Below the pieces are notes generated by a model. That model had not been told where the DNA came from. It worked only from the letters and a program-made list of their open reading frames with translations, and ran no database searches. Positions 25,604 through 35,260 of a DNA stretch of 64,000 nt are shown in pieces (the stretch's first letter is position 1; the number at the start of each line of letters is the position of its first letter). Source of the DNA: Bosea sp. RAC05 (GTDB taxonomy: Bacteria; Pseudomonadota; Alphaproteobacteria; Rhizobiales; Beijerinckiaceae). The translations under genes and the position numbers were made by a program. The stretch is taken from positions 4,078,001 through 4,142,000 of the forward strand of contig NZ_CP016464.1 in the NCBI RefSeq assembly GCF_001713455.1. Direction: 5' to 3'.

Positions 25604-27136
25604 ATGACGATCTCACGCCGCACGATGCTGGCCGCCGGCCTGGCCGCACCCTTCGCGAGCCTGCCGCTGCTGTCCCGCCCGGCCAGCGCCCGGCGTGCCG
25701 CCGGCATCCTGCGCTACGGCCTGTCGGCCTTTCCGCCCAATCTCCAGCCCTGGGTCTCGACCGGCGCCTCGGCCGGCACGGTCAAGATGCTGATCCACCG
25801 CAGCCTCGTCTCCTACAGCCCCAATGGCGAGCTGCGCGGCGAACTGGCGACCTCCTGGTCGCTCGACGGCGACGGCGCCTGGGTCTTCAAGCTCCGGCCC
25901 GGCTGCGTTTTCCACAATGGCGACCCGGTCACCGCCGAGGACGTGAAGTGGTCGATCGAGCAGATCGCCGGCGAGAAATCGACCGCCTATATGCGCAGCC
26001 AGTTCCAGAGCGTCGAGCGCATCGAGATCCCCGATCCCGGCACGATCCGCCTGGTCACCAAGACGCCGCAGGCGACGCTGCCGAGCTGGTTTGGCAACTA
26101 CAACACCTTCATCCTCTCGCGGAAATCGACGCCCACCGAGTTCATCGGCGCCGGCCCCTTCCGGCTGGTCGGCCAGGAGCGCGGCTCCTCGGTCGAGATC
26201 ACGGCCTTCGACAAATTCTACAAGCCCGGCATCCCGAAGCTGAAGGGCATCAAGTTCGTCGTCTATGCCGACGAGAACCTGCGCTTCGCCGCCCTGCAGT
26301 CGGGCGATGTCGACATGATCGAATACGTCCCCTGGCAGTCGATGGCGGCGGTCGAGGCCGATCCGCGCCTCAAGCTCGACACCCAGCAGGGGCCGTTCAT
26401 GGACGTGCTGTTCAACGGCTCCAAGCCGCCCTTCAACGATCCGCGCGTGCGCCGCGCCGTCGCCCACGCCGTGCGGCGGGAGGACATCGTCAAGGTCGCC
26501 TTCTTCGGCCGCGGCAAGCCGCTCGAGGGCCTGCCGATCGCCGAGGGCACGCCCTGGTGGGACAAGGACCTCGCCCATGGCTGGAACTATGACCCTGCCC
26601 GCGCCAAGGCGCTGCTGACGGAAGCGGGCTTCGGCAACGGCTTCCAGACGACCCTGCTCGCGACCGCCCAGTTCGGCATGCACAAGGACACCGCCGAGAT
26701 CGTCCAGCAGCACCTCGCCGCGGTCGGCATCCAGTGCGAACTGCAGTTGCCCGACTGGTCGACCCGCGTCGCCCGCGGCTCGAAGGGCCAGTACGACATG
26801 GCGATCCACGGCGTCTCCTCGGACAACAACGATCCCGACGGGCTGACGGTCGTTCTCGACACCTCGCTCTCGCCGAGCCATGGCCGCTCCTTCCGCGTCG
26901 ACGCGCCGCGCACCATCGCCGCCCTCGCGAAGGGCCGCGCTGAGTTCGACCAGGCCAAGCGCGTCGAGATCTACAAGGAGATGCAGCGCGCCGCGCTCGA
27001 GGAGGTGCCGCTCGTCGGCCTCGCCTGGCGCTCGCAGGGCTACGGCATGGACAAGAGCGTCGTGGGCTTCACCAACCTGCCCGGCGCCCTCTCCAACTCC
27101 TCCGGCAACATGCTCGAAGAGACCTATTTCGGATGA
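25604..27136 (+). CDS. Peptide/nickel-type ABC transporter substrate-binding protein (family 5)
   Basis: A 510-residue binding protein of family 5. The signal region MTISRRTMLAAGLAAPFASL is Tat-like. LATSWSLDGDGAWVFKLRPG and VFHNGDPVTAEDVKWSIEQI are the family signatures, and DPRVRRAVAHAVRREDIVK is the conserved middle segment. GAGGAG lies seven bases upstream of the ATG at 25604. It heads an operon with two permeases, a creatininase, a gamma-glutamyltransferase and a dehydrogenase, and its stop overlaps the first permease start. Ligands of this family include oligopeptides, opines and glutathione; a gamma-glutamyl compound is possible. Confidence 0.92.
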   Translation: MTISRRTMLAAGLAAPFASLPLLSRPASARRAAGILRYGLSAFPPNLQPWVSTGASAGTVKMLIHRSLVSYSPNGELRGELATSWSLDGDGAWVFKLRPGCVFHNGDPVTAEDVKWSIEQIAGEKSTAYMRSQFQSVERIEIPDPGTIRLVTKTPQATLPSWFGNYNTFILSRKSTPTEFIGAGPFRLVGQERGSSVEITAFDKFYKPGIPKLKGIKFVVYADENLRFAALQSGDVDMIEYVPWQSMAAVEADPRLKLDTQQGPFMDVLFNGSKPPFNDPRVRRAVAHAVRREDIVKVAFFGRGKPLEGLPIAEGTPWWDKDLAHGWNYDPARAKALLTEAGFGNGFQTTLLATAQFGMHKDTAEIVQQHLAAVGIQCELQLPDWSTRVARGSKGQYDMAIHGVSSDNNDPDGLTVVLDTSLSPSHGRSFRVDAPRTIAALAKGRAEFDQAKRVEIYKEMQRAALEEVPLVGLAWRSQGYGMDKSVVGFTNLPGALSNSSGNMLEETYFG

Positions 27137-28089
27137 GTGCGACCTGGCTGGCGCGCAAGCTGACCGTCGTCGCAGGACTCGCCTGGCTCGTCGCGACGAT
27201 CGTCTTCCTGGCGCTGCACATGGTGCCCGGCGACCCCGCCGAGCTCCTGCTCTCGACCGGCGGCGTCTCGCCGGACCCGGCCTCCGTCGCCGAGCTGCGC
27301 GAGAAGCTCGGGCTGGAGCGGCCGCTCCTCGTGCAATACGCCGCCTTCATCAGTGGGCTGCTGCGCGGCGATCTCGGCACCTCCCTCATCGACGATTACC
27401 CGGTGATCAGCGAGATCGCGCTGCGCCTGCCGCGCACGCTGGAGCTGATCGCGGCGGGCAGCGTCATCGCCATCCTCGTCGGCGTTCCGGCGGGTGTCTT
27501 CGCCGCGCTCGATCGTGGTGGCGCCTTCGACCGCGCCGCCTCGGGCGTCACCGCGCTGCTGCTCGCCGTGCCGGTCTTCGTGCTGGGCACGTTGCTCGTG
27601 CTGCTCTTCGCGCAGACGCTGCGGATCATGCCCGCCGGCGGATTCGTGCCCTTCGCGCAGGACCCGGTGCAGCATCTGAAGCTGCTGATCCTCCCCGCCA
27701 TCGCCATCGCCAAGGGGCTGGCGGCGGTGCTGTTCCGGATGACGCGCGCGGCGATGCTGGACGCACTCGCCAACGACTATGTCCGCACCGCCCGCGCCAA
27801 GGGGCTCTCGCCCACCCGCGTCATCGTCGTCCATGTCCTGCGCAACGCGCTCAACCCGGTCGTCACCGTGCTCGGCCTGCAGATGGGCACGCTGCTCGGC
27901 GGCACGGTGCTGGTCGAATACGTCTTCAACTGGCCGGGCATGTCGACGCCGCTGCTGCGCGCCGTCGAGGGCCGCGACTATCCCATGGTGGTCGGCATCG
28001 TGCTGACGATCTCGGTGCTGTTCCTGCTGCTCAACCTCGTGGTCGAGCTCGTCCACGCCCTGCTCGACCCGCGGGTGGCCCACTCATGA
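27133..28089 (+). CDS. Peptide-type ABC transporter permease (DppB-like)
   Basis: A 318-residue membrane protein with about six hydrophobic segments. The N-terminal periplasmic loop (HMVPGDPAELLLSTGGVSPD) and the coupling loop (DYVRTARAKGLSPTRVIVVH followed by VLRNALNPVVTVLGLQMG) are those of DppB/OppB. The ATG overlaps the upstream stop by four bases. It pairs with the DppC-like protein encoded next. Confidence 0.93.
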   Translation: MSATWLARKLTVVAGLAWLVATIVFLALHMVPGDPAELLLSTGGVSPDPASVAELREKLGLERPLLVQYAAFISGLLRGDLGTSLIDDYPVISEIALRLPRTLELIAAGSVIAILVGVPAGVFAALDRGGAFDRAASGVTALLLAVPVFVLGTLLVLLFAQTLRIMPAGGFVPFAQDPVQHLKLLILPAIAIAKGLAAVLFRMTRAAMLDALANDYVRTARAKGLSPTRVIVVHVLRNALNPVVTVLGLQMGTLLGGTVLVEYVFNWPGMSTPLLRAVEGRDYPMVVGIVLTISVLFLLLNLVVELVHALLDPRVAHS

Positions 28090-28907
28090 GCGGCAGCCGG
28101 CATTTCAAGCGCCTCTGGCTGCCCGGCGGCTTCGTCGCCCTGATCGCGCTGGCCGCGCTCTGCGCGCCGCTCTTCCCCCTGCCCGACCCGATCCGCCAGG
28201 ACGTCGCCAACCGGCTCGCCGGCCCCATGGCCGGCTCCTGGCTGGGCCGCGACGAGTTCGGGCGGGACGTGCTGGCGCGCCTGCTCTGGGGCGCGCGCAC
28301 CAGCCTCGGCGTGGCCTTCGTCTCCGCCCTGACGGCCGGCGCCATCGGCGTGCTGCTCGGGCTGATCGGCGGCTGGGGCAAGGGCGCGGCCGCCTTCCTT
28401 TCCGTGCGCAGCATGGACGTAGTGCTGTGCTTCCCGCCGGTGCTGCTCGCCCTGCTGGTGGTGACGCTGCTCGGCCCGGGCGCCGCGACGCTGATCCTCG
28501 TGCTCTCGGTGCTCTATCTGCCGGGCTTCGCCCGCGTCACCCATGCCGAGGTCCTCGCGGTCAAGAACCGCGACTATGTCGAGGCGACGCGCGCGCTCGG
28601 CGCCCGGCCCGCCTATCTCTTGCTGCGGACCGTGCTGCCCAACATCGCCGGGCCGATCCTGGTCCAGCTCTCGCTGGCGGTCGCCGCCGCCGTCGTTCTG
28701 GAGAGCGGGCTCTCCTTCCTCGGTCTCGGCGTCGTCCCGCCCGCCCCCTCCTGGGGGCTGATGATCCGCGGCGCGCGCGCCACCATGGAGCAGGCGCCGC
28801 TGCTGCTGGTCTGGCCCTGCGCGGCACTTACGCTCACCATCCTCGCCATGAACCTGCTCTGCGACGGCCTGCGCGACGCGCTCGACCCGCGCACCGCCGG
28901 CCGTTGA
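28086..28907 (+). CDS. Peptide-type ABC transporter permease (DppC-like)
   Basis: A 273-residue membrane protein. The N-terminus has one helix, then LGRDEFGRDVLARLLWGART, the conserved DppC segment. The coupling loop is VKNRDYVEATRALGARPAYL followed by LRTVLPNIAGPILVQLSL. The ATG at 28086 overlaps the DppB stop. No ATP-binding gene follows: the next gene is an amidohydrolase. The ATPase must be shared with another system elsewhere. Confidence 0.92.
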   Translation: MSGSRHFKRLWLPGGFVALIALAALCAPLFPLPDPIRQDVANRLAGPMAGSWLGRDEFGRDVLARLLWGARTSLGVAFVSALTAGAIGVLLGLIGGWGKGAAAFLSVRSMDVVLCFPPVLLALLVVTLLGPGAATLILVLSVLYLPGFARVTHAEVLAVKNRDYVEATRALGARPAYLLLRTVLPNIAGPILVQLSLAVAAAVVLESGLSFLGLGVVPPAPSWGLMIRGARATMEQAPLLLVWPCAALTLTILAMNLLCDGLRDALDPRTAGR

Positions 28908-28939
28908 ACCACCACCGAACCCTGCAAGGACACAGTCCC

Positions 28940-29767
28940 ATGGCTGCCAAAACCGACCCCCTCGTCCATATGGGCACGATCACCGGGGGCGAGGCCCGCG
29001 AGATCCTGAAGGACAACCCCGTCATCCTGCTCCCCATGGGCAGCCATGAGGACCAGGGCCCTCACGCCCCGATGGGTGACTACCTTCTCGCCGAGAAGAT
29101 CGCCGAGCTCGCCGCCATCCGCGCCAGCAAGGCCGGGACGCGCACGCTGGTGGCGCCCGTGCTGCCCTTCGGCGGCGCCGACTGGTTCGGCTCGATGACC
29201 GGCGGCATCGCGATCTCGCAGGCGACGCTGACCACCGTCATCGCCGAGATGGTGGATTCGCTGCATCGCAATGGCCTCACCCGGATCATCGTCATCAACG
29301 GCCATGGCGGCAATGTCGGCCCGATCTCGGAGGTCGCCCGCGAACTCTATCTGCGCGAGCAGATCGTCCTGCCGAGCCTTTATCTCTGGCGTATCGGCTA
29401 CGGCCTGCTGCCGGGCATCCTCGGCGGAGCCGACAAGGCCGCCGCCGTCGCCGGCCACGGCGCCGACCCGCTGACCTCGATCGGCCTGCATCTCTTCCCC
29501 GAGCTGATCCGCAAGGACCTGATCCCCGACGCCAAGCCGCTGAAGCGCGACCCCATCCTCGACCTGCCCTTCACCGGGCTCGGCCTCGCGAGCTTCGAGG
29601 GCCACGAGGTCGCGATGCCCAACGAATATGACGAGACCTACAATCTCGGCGTCGCCAAGGGCGATCCGCGCCTCTGCTCGGCCGAGACCGGCGCCGCGCT
29701 GACCGAGAAGCTGACCGACATCTGCGCCCGCTTCATCGCGCATTTCGCCAGCAAGGTCGAAGCCTGA
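28940..29767 (+). CDS. Creatininase-family amidohydrolase
   Basis: A 275-residue protein with the creatininase motifs: LLPMGSHEDQGPHAPMGDYL (Glu, His and Asp metal ligands), NGHGGNVGPI and a late Glu in GLASFEGHEVAMPNEYDE. Family enzymes are metal-dependent amidohydrolases acting on creatinine, mycofactocin precursor or other cyclic or peptide amides. The gene lies 32 bases after the permease gene, inside the transporter operon. Creatinine use is only one option, since creatinase and sarcosine genes are not visible. The GGT downstream suggests amide or peptide cleavage in sequence. Confidence 0.88.
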   Translation: MAAKTDPLVHMGTITGGEAREILKDNPVILLPMGSHEDQGPHAPMGDYLLAEKIAELAAIRASKAGTRTLVAPVLPFGGADWFGSMTGGIAISQATLTTVIAEMVDSLHRNGLTRIIVINGHGGNVGPISEVARELYLREQIVLPSLYLWRIGYGLLPGILGGADKAAAVAGHGADPLTSIGLHLFPELIRKDLIPDAKPLKRDPILDLPFTGLGLASFEGHEVAMPNEYDETYNLGVAKGDPRLCSAETGAALTEKLTDICARFIAHFASKVEA

Positions 29768-29775
29768 CCCGGCCT

Positions 29776-29799
29776 GCCGCCGCGGCATGCCGCGGCGGC
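29776..29799. repeat. 24-bp perfect palindrome between creatininase and GGT genes
   Basis: GCCGCCGCGGC (29776-29786) and GCCGCGGCGGC (29789-29799) flank AT, forming a perfect palindrome nine bases after the creatininase stop. It has no T-run, so it may be an attenuator or an mRNA-stabilising hairpin inside the operon. Confidence 0.6.
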
Positions 29800-29866
29800 C
29801 CTCCCCAGCCTCGTCGGAACGGGCGATGGTGTCGCGGCTCGACCTCCCTCCGGAAGCACACCTGCC

Positions 29867-31543
29867 ATGACCACGACCGCCCGCGCCCCCCGCGTCACTC
29901 CCTTCACCTGCGACAAGAAGCCGGCGACGGGCTCGCGCGGCATGGTCGTCACCAATCATCCCCTCGCCTCGGCGGCGGGCTCGCAGATGCTGCTGGCGGG
30001 GGGCAATGCGGTCGATGCGGCGGTGGCCGCCCTCTTTGCCCTGACCGTCGTCGAGCCGATGATGGTCGGCATCCTCGGCGGCGGGCTCGCCCATATCCGC
30101 ATGGCCGATGGCCGCCATGTCGTACTCGACGGGCTCTCGACCGCGCCGCGGCGAGCAACGCCGGACATGTATGACTGCCTCTCCGACGAGATCGGCAGGC
30201 AGCGCGACGTCCGCGACCGGGAGAATGTGGTCGGCCCCAGGGCCGTGGCCGTGCCCGGCGCGCTGGCCGGCTGGTGCGAGGCGCTCGCCCGCTTCGGCAC
30301 GCTGCCGCTCGCCGAGGTGCTCCAGCCCGCCATCGGGCTGGCCGAGCGCGGCTTCACGGTCACGCCCTACCTCTCCAACTGCATCGCCGACAATGTCGCC
30401 GATCTCTCGCGCGATCCGGGCCTCTCGGCGCTGTTCCTGCGCGATGGTGCGGCCCTGCCTGCGGGCACGAGGCTCGTCCAATCCGACTACGCGCGCAGCC
30501 TGCGCCTGATCGCCGCGACCGGCCCGGCTGCGCTCTATGGCGGCCCGCTCGGAAAGGCACTGACCGATTTCATGGCGGCAAATGAGGGCCTGATCGGCCA
30601 AGACGATCTCGCCGCCTATCGCGTCGAGACGCGCGAACCCATTCGCGGCCACTATCGCGGCCACGAGATCCTGGGGCCGCCGCCGCCGGCCTCGTCCGGC
30701 GTCCACATCGCGCAGATGCTCAACATCCTCGAGGGCTACGACATCGGCGCGCTCGGCTTCGGCTCGCCCGACGCGATCCATCTTCTGGCCGAGGCCCTCA
30801 AGATCGCCTTCGCCGACCGCGCCGTGGCCACCGCCGACCCCGCCTTCGTCAAGGTTCCGGTCGCCCGGCTGATCGACAAGGCCTATGCCGACGAACGCCG
30901 CGCCCTGATCGAGCTGGACCGCGCCAAGGCCTGGACGGCCGGCCTTTCCGGGGGCGAGTCGGCCGACACGACGCATGTCACAGTCGCCGATGCCGACGGC
31001 AACGTCGTCACCGCGACACAGACCATCAACGGCCTGTTCGGCGCCTGCACGCAGATCCCGGGCACGGGGATGCTGGCCAACAACTACATGTTCAATTTCG
31101 ACCCGCATCCCGGCCGCGCGCTCTCGATCGCGCCCGGCAAGCGCGTCTTCACCTCGATGGCGCCGATGATCGTGCTGAAGGAGGGCCGGCTCGCCTTCGC
31201 GCTCGGCCTTCCCGGCGCGCTGCGCATCTTCCCCTCCGCCCTGCAGGCGATCGTCAACCTGATCGACCACGGCATGAGCCTGCAGGAGGCCGTCGAGGCG
31301 CCGCGCATCTGGACCGAAGGCGGCGTGCTCGAACTCGAGGAGGCCTTTCCCGAGACGGTGGCAGACGCGCTGCGTGCGCGCGGTCACCGTATCGTCCGGA
31401 TGCCGCGCATCGCCGGCGGCATGAACGCCATCCGCTTCGACGCGGACGGCACGCTCACTGGCGCCGCATGCTGGCGTGCCGACGGCACGCCCGTCGCGGT
31501 CTCGGGCGGCCTCGCCCGCGCCGGCGCCCGCTTCACGATCTGA
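29867..31543 (+). CDS. ggt: Gamma-glutamyltransferase family protein
   Basis: A 558-residue proenzyme. The autoprocessing site is GESADTTHVTVADADGN, with T368 as the expected nucleophile at the start of the small subunit, followed by NVVTATQTIN. The N-terminal part has GMVVTNHPLASAAGSQMLLA and GNAVDAAVAALFALTVVEP, the family start. The C-terminal PGKRVFTSMAPMIVLKEG is also conserved. No signal peptide is visible, so unlike classical periplasmic GGT it is probably cytoplasmic, acting after import. It cleaves gamma-glutamyl amides or related N-acyl amides; some family members are cephalosporin acylases or act on other amides. Confidence 0.9.
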   Translation: MTTTARAPRVTPFTCDKKPATGSRGMVVTNHPLASAAGSQMLLAGGNAVDAAVAALFALTVVEPMMVGILGGGLAHIRMADGRHVVLDGLSTAPRRATPDMYDCLSDEIGRQRDVRDRENVVGPRAVAVPGALAGWCEALARFGTLPLAEVLQPAIGLAERGFTVTPYLSNCIADNVADLSRDPGLSALFLRDGAALPAGTRLVQSDYARSLRLIAATGPAALYGGPLGKALTDFMAANEGLIGQDDLAAYRVETREPIRGHYRGHEILGPPPPASSGVHIAQMLNILEGYDIGALGFGSPDAIHLLAEALKIAFADRAVATADPAFVKVPVARLIDKAYADERRALIELDRAKAWTAGLSGGESADTTHVTVADADGNVVTATQTINGLFGACTQIPGTGMLANNYMFNFDPHPGRALSIAPGKRVFTSMAPMIVLKEGRLAFALGLPGALRIFPSALQAIVNLIDHGMSLQEAVEAPRIWTEGGVLELEEAFPETVADALRARGHRIVRMPRIAGGMNAIRFDADGTLTGAACWRADGTPVAVSGGLARAGARFTI

Positions 31544-31558
31544 CAACGGAACCCGACG

Positions 31559-32524
31559 ATGACCGAGACCATCTGCCTCCTCGACATGACCACGCCGGCG
31601 CGCGCCGAGAAGCTGCGCGCCCTGCTGCCGCCGGGCTTCGTGCTGACCCATGGCACCGCCCGGGGCGACGAGCACATGAAGGAGATCATCGCCGAGGCGG
31701 ATTATGCCATCTCCGGCCAGGTCGCCGTCTCCGGCGACGTCCTGCGCGCCGGCAAGAAGCTGAAGCTGCTGCACAAATGGGGCGTCGGCTACGACAACAT
31801 CGACATCGCCACAGCGAAGGAACTCGGCATCAAGGTCGCCCGGACCACGGGCAGCAACGCGCTTCCCGTCGCCGAATTCGCGCTGGGACTCATGATCTCG
31901 GCCCTGCGCTACATCGGCTACGGCCATGCCGAGCTGAAGAAGGGGCACTGGAGCACAGGCAGCCTGCCGGGCGAGACCTTCATGCTCTCGGGCAAGACGG
32001 TCGGCCTCATCGGCTTCGGCGCGATCGGCCAGAACGTCGCCAGGCTGCTCCGGGGCTTCGGCTGCACCATCCTCTACAGCAAGCGCCAGCCCCTGACGGC
32101 GCAGGAGGAGGCCACCCTCGGCGTCCGCCATGCCACCCTGGACGAGATCCTGGCGCAGGCGGACATCGTCTCGCTGCACTGCCCGCTGACGCCTGAGACC
32201 ACCAACCTGATCGGCCGCGAGGCCTTCGCCAGGATGAAGAAGACGGCTGTGCTCATCAATGTCGCGCGCGGCGGGGTCGTCGACGAATCGGCGTTGGTGA
32301 CCGCGCTGCGCGACCGCGAGATCGCCGGCGCGGCGATGGACGTCTACGCGATCGAGCCGCTGCCGGCCGACAGCGAATTGCTGACGCTCGACAATCTCGT
32401 GGTCACGCCGCATCTCGCGGCGATGGCCGCGGACAACTTCGCCCCGACCGTGTCGCGGATGTTCGCCAACATCGCCCATGTCTCGCGCGGCGAGCCGGTG
32501 CCAGCCAAGGATCTCGTCGTCTGA
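31559..32524 (+). CDS. D-isomer-specific 2-hydroxyacid dehydrogenase
   Basis: A 321-residue enzyme. The NAD motif is GKTVGLIGFGAIGQNVARLL at about residue 145. Catalytic Arg is in INVARGGVVDESAL, Glu lies near the AMDVYAIEPL segment and the catalytic His is in VVTPHLAAMA. It reduces a 2-keto acid or oxidises a D-2-hydroxyacid. It starts 15 bases after the GGT stop and ends the operon. A role in handling a keto acid released from the amide substrate is plausible. Confidence 0.92.
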   Translation: MTETICLLDMTTPARAEKLRALLPPGFVLTHGTARGDEHMKEIIAEADYAISGQVAVSGDVLRAGKKLKLLHKWGVGYDNIDIATAKELGIKVARTTGSNALPVAEFALGLMISALRYIGYGHAELKKGHWSTGSLPGETFMLSGKTVGLIGFGAIGQNVARLLRGFGCTILYSKRQPLTAQEEATLGVRHATLDEILAQADIVSLHCPLTPETTNLIGREAFARMKKTAVLINVARGGVVDESALVTALRDREIAGAAMDVYAIEPLPADSELLTLDNLVVTPHLAAMAADNFAPTVSRMFANIAHVSRGEPVPAKDLVV

Positions 32525-32543
32525 GGCTGCGACACCCCGTCCA

Positions 32544-32573
32544 GCGGGCCCATTGATATGCATCAAGGCCCGC
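32544..32573. promoter_or_regulatory. FNR/FixK box nested in a GC inverted repeat, upstream of ccoN
   Basis: TTGATATGCATCAA (32553-32566) is a perfect FNR/FixK-type box, TTGAT-N4-ATCAA. It is enclosed by GCGGGCC (32544-32550) and GGCCCGC (32567-32573), so the site lies in the loop of a seven-base GC stem. The box centre is 87 bases before the ccoN start; a weak -10-like TCTAAG at 32587-32592 would place it near -40, the position of class II activation. The outer stem may also serve as a hairpin after the upstream dehydrogenase gene. Confidence 0.8.
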
Positions 32574-32646
32574 CGGCACCGCCCCCTCTAAGCCTCGTCC
32601 ATGACAGCGTGCGCGAAGAGCGCCGCAGGGTGAGCAGGGGCTGGGC

Positions 32647-34314
32647 ATGGCGACGACGGGCAATCCGATCCGACAGGCGACGACAGGCGAGTTGACGGGC
32701 ATCGCGCTCGCCGCAGTGACCTTTCTGGGTCTTCTGCTGATCGCCGCGAAGACCGACCATGGCGCCTACGCCTTCCATGCCGCCGTCGGCATGGCGGCGG
32801 CGCTGGCGACCATCTTCCTGATCGGCAACCGCTGCTTCAAGCCGGGCACCGGGCCCGCGCCGCAGGAGATCGACGGCCGGCCCAATTACAACATGGACCC
32901 GGTCAAGTTCGGCACCATCGCGGCGATGTTCTGGGGCATCGCCGGCTTCACGGTCGGGCTGATCATTGCGCTCCAGCTCGCCTTCCCGGTCCTGAACTTC
33001 GATCTGCCCTGGATCAATTTCGGACGCCTGCGCCCGCTGCACACCTCGGCGGTAATCTTCGCCTTCGGCGGCAACGTCCTGATCGCGACCTCCTTCTACG
33101 TCGTCCAGCGCACCTCGCGCGCCCGGCTGGCGGGCGATCTGTCGCCCTGGTTCGTGGTGCTCGGCTACAACCTGTTCATCGTCATCGCCGGCACGGGCTA
33201 CCTGCTCGGCATCACCCAGGGCAAGGAATACGCCGAGCCGGAATGGTACGCCGATCTCTGGCTGACGATCGTCTGGGTCGTCTATCTGCTGGTCTTCCTG
33301 CTGACGCTGGCCAAGCGCAAGGAACCCCACATCTATGTGGCGAACTGGTTCTACCTCGCCTTCATCGTCACCATCGCGGTTCTGCATCTCGGCAACAACC
33401 TCGCGCTGCCGGTCTCGATCTTCTCGCCGAAGTCCTACATCGTCTGGTCCGGCGTGCAGGATGCCATGTTCCAGTGGTGGTACGGCCATAACGCGGTCGG
33501 CTTCTTCCTCACCGCCGGCTTCCTCGCGATCATGTACTACTTCGTGCCCAAGCGCGCGAACCGGCCGGTCTACAGCTACCGCCTCTCGATCATCCACTTC
33601 TGGGCGCTGATCTTCATCTATATCTGGGCCGGCCCCCACCACCTGCACTACACCGCCCTGCCCGACTGGGCGCAGACGCTCGGCATGACCTTCTCGATCA
33701 TGCTGTGGATGCCCTCCTGGGGCGGCATGATCAACGGAATCATGACCCTCTCGGGCGCCTGGGACAAGCTGCGCACCGACCCCGTGCTGCGCCTGATGGT
33801 CGTCTCGCTCGCCTTCTACGGCATGTCGACCTTCGAGGGCCCGCTGATGTCGATCAAGGCGGTCAACTCGCTCTCGCACTATACCGACTGGACCATCGGC
33901 CACGTCCATTCCGGCGCGCTCGGCTGGGTCGCCTACATCTCCTTCGGCGCGATCTACTGCCTCGTGCCCTGGCTGTGGAACCGCAAGGAGCTGTATTCGC
34001 TCAAGCTGGTGAACTGGCACTTCTGGATCTCGACGCTCGGCATCGTGCTCTACATCTCGGCGATGTGGGTCTCGGGCATCCTCCAGGGCCTGATGTGGCG
34101 GGCCTACACCTCGCTCGGCTTCCTCGAATACTCCTTCATCGAGACCGTCGCGGCGATGCACCCCTTCTACGTCATCCGCGCGCTCGGCGGCGCGCTCTTC
34201 CTGGCCGGCGCTCTGATCATGGTCTTCAACGTCTGGATGACCATCACCAGCGGCGAGCCGGAGAGCGCCCAGGACAACGCCCCGCTTCAGCCCCGCCTCG
34301 TGCCGGCCGAGTAA
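32647..34314 (+). CDS. ccoN: Cytochrome cbb3 oxidase subunit I, CcoN
   Basis: A 555-residue membrane protein with about twelve or more hydrophobic segments. Heme and copper ligand histidines are seen in [51 protein letters not shown] and [20 protein letters not shown]. The tyrosine crosslinked to His in other oxidases is replaced by the cbb3 type. It reduces oxygen with high affinity and pumps protons under microoxic conditions. It is the first gene of an eight-gene operon behind the FNR box. Confidence 0.97.
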   Translation: MATTGNPIRQATTGELTGIALAAVTFLGLLLIAAKTDHGAYAFHAAVGMAAALATIFLIGNRCFKPGTGPAPQEIDGRPNYNMDPVKFGTIAAMFWGIAGFTVGLIIALQLAFPVLNFDLPWINFGRLRPLHTSAVIFAFGGNVLIATSFYVVQRTSRARLAGDLSPWFVVLGYNLFIVIAGTGYLLGITQGKEYAEPEWYADLWLTIVWVVYLLVFLLTLAKRKEPHIYVANWFYLAFIVTIAVLHLGNNLALPVSIFSPKSYIVWSGVQDAMFQWWYGHNAVGFFLTAGFLAIMYYFVPKRANRPVYSYRLSIIHFWALIFIYIWAGPHHLHYTALPDWAQTLGMTFSIMLWMPSWGGMINGIMTLSGAWDKLRTDPVLRLMVVSLAFYGMSTFEGPLMSIKAVNSLSHYTDWTIGHVHSGALGWVAYISFGAIYCLVPWLWNRKELYSLKLVNWHFWISTLGIVLYISAMWVSGILQGLMWRAYTSLGFLEYSFIETVAAMHPFYVIRALGGALFLAGALIMVFNVWMTITSGEPESAQDNAPLQPRLVPAE

Positions 34315-34325
34315 GGACCGCTTTC

Positions 34326-35090
34326 ATGACCACCATCGAACACAAGGCCCCGCGCAAGTCGCTCTGGTCCAAGCACAAGATCTTCGAGACCAACTCCATC
34401 GTCCTGATCATCGGCGTCCTGCTGGTGATCTCGGTCGGCGGCCTGGTCGAGATCGCCCCGCTCTTCTACCTGAAGAACACGATCGAGAAGGTCGAGGGCA
34501 TGCGCCCCTACACGCCGCTCGAGCTGGCCGGCCGCGCCATCTATGTCCGCGAGGGCTGCTACAACTGCCACAGCCAGATGATCCGGCCGCTGCGTGACGA
34601 GGTCGAGCGCTACGGGCATTACTCGCTGGCCGCCGAGAGCATGTACGACAAGCCCTTCCAGTGGGGCTCGAAGCGCACGGGGCCGGACCTCGCCCGCGTC
34701 GGCGGCAAGTATTCCGACGAATGGCAGCGCGCCCATCTGGTCGATCCGCGCTCGCTGGTGCCGCAGTCGATCATGCCGGGCTACCCCTTCCTGACGAAGA
34801 CGGAGCTCAGGTTCGACGACATCGCCGACGAGCTGCGTGCCAATCGCGGCGGTGGGGTGCCCTACACCGACGAGATGATCGCCCAGGCTGCGAGCGACCT
34901 GCGCGCCCAGGCCACGCCGGAGCATCCCAAGGCGGGCGAACTCGAGAGCCGCTACCCCAAGGTCCAGGCGCGCGACTTCGACGGCGACCCGACCCGCATC
35001 ACCGAGGCCGACGCGCTGATCGCCTACCTCCAGGTGCTGGGCACGCTCGTCGACTTCAAGCTCTACGACAACAAAGCCAACATCCGCTGA
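34326..35090 (+). CDS. ccoO: Cytochrome cbb3 oxidase subunit II, CcoO
   Basis: A 254-residue membrane-anchored mono-heme cytochrome c. One N-terminal transmembrane segment ([19 protein letters not shown]) precedes the heme c site [13 protein letters not shown]; a Met in MPGYPFL is the likely axial ligand. It passes electrons from CcoP to CcoN. The gap to ccoN is 11 bases. Confidence 0.97.
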   Translation: MTTIEHKAPRKSLWSKHKIFETNSIVLIIGVLLVISVGGLVEIAPLFYLKNTIEKVEGMRPYTPLELAGRAIYVREGCYNCHSQMIRPLRDEVERYGHYSLAAESMYDKPFQWGSKRTGPDLARVGGKYSDEWQRAHLVDPRSLVPQSIMPGYPFLTKTELRFDDIADELRANRGGGVPYTDEMIAQAASDLRAQATPEHPKAGELESRYPKVQARDFDGDPTRITEADALIAYLQVLGTLVDFKLYDNKANIR

Positions 35091-35101
35091 GCGAGGGGAC
35101 C

Positions 35102-35257
35102 ATGGACACGACCTATCAGTGGCTCGCGCGTTTCGCGCAGTCCGCCGGCCTCCTCTACTTCGTCGGAATCTTTCTCGCCGTCTGCGTCTACGCCTTCTGG
35201 CCGGCCAACCGGGCCCGGTTCGAGGAGGCGGCCCGCACCCCGCTGCAGGACGACTGA
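35102..35257 (+). CDS. ccoQ: Cytochrome cbb3 oxidase small subunit, CcoQ
   Basis: A 51-residue protein with a single transmembrane helix (GLLYFVGIFLAVCVYAFWP) and a charged C-terminal tail, matching CcoQ in size and position. It stabilises the oxidase complex. GAGGGG precedes the ATG at 35102. Confidence 0.93.
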   Translation: MDTTYQWLARFAQSAGLLYFVGIFLAVCVYAFWPANRARFEEAARTPLQDD

Positions 35258-35260
35258 ATC

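Noticed and set aside
25604..29767. A complete creatinine degradation pathway
   Set aside because: Only a creatininase-family protein is present; creatinase and sarcosine oxidase are not visible, and the family has other substrates.
28613..32566. A 1317-codon open frame on the minus strand
   Set aside because: It lies antisense to six well-supported genes, its translation is Arg/Gly/Asp-rich low-complexity sequence without a family motif, and high GC content makes long antisense frames common.
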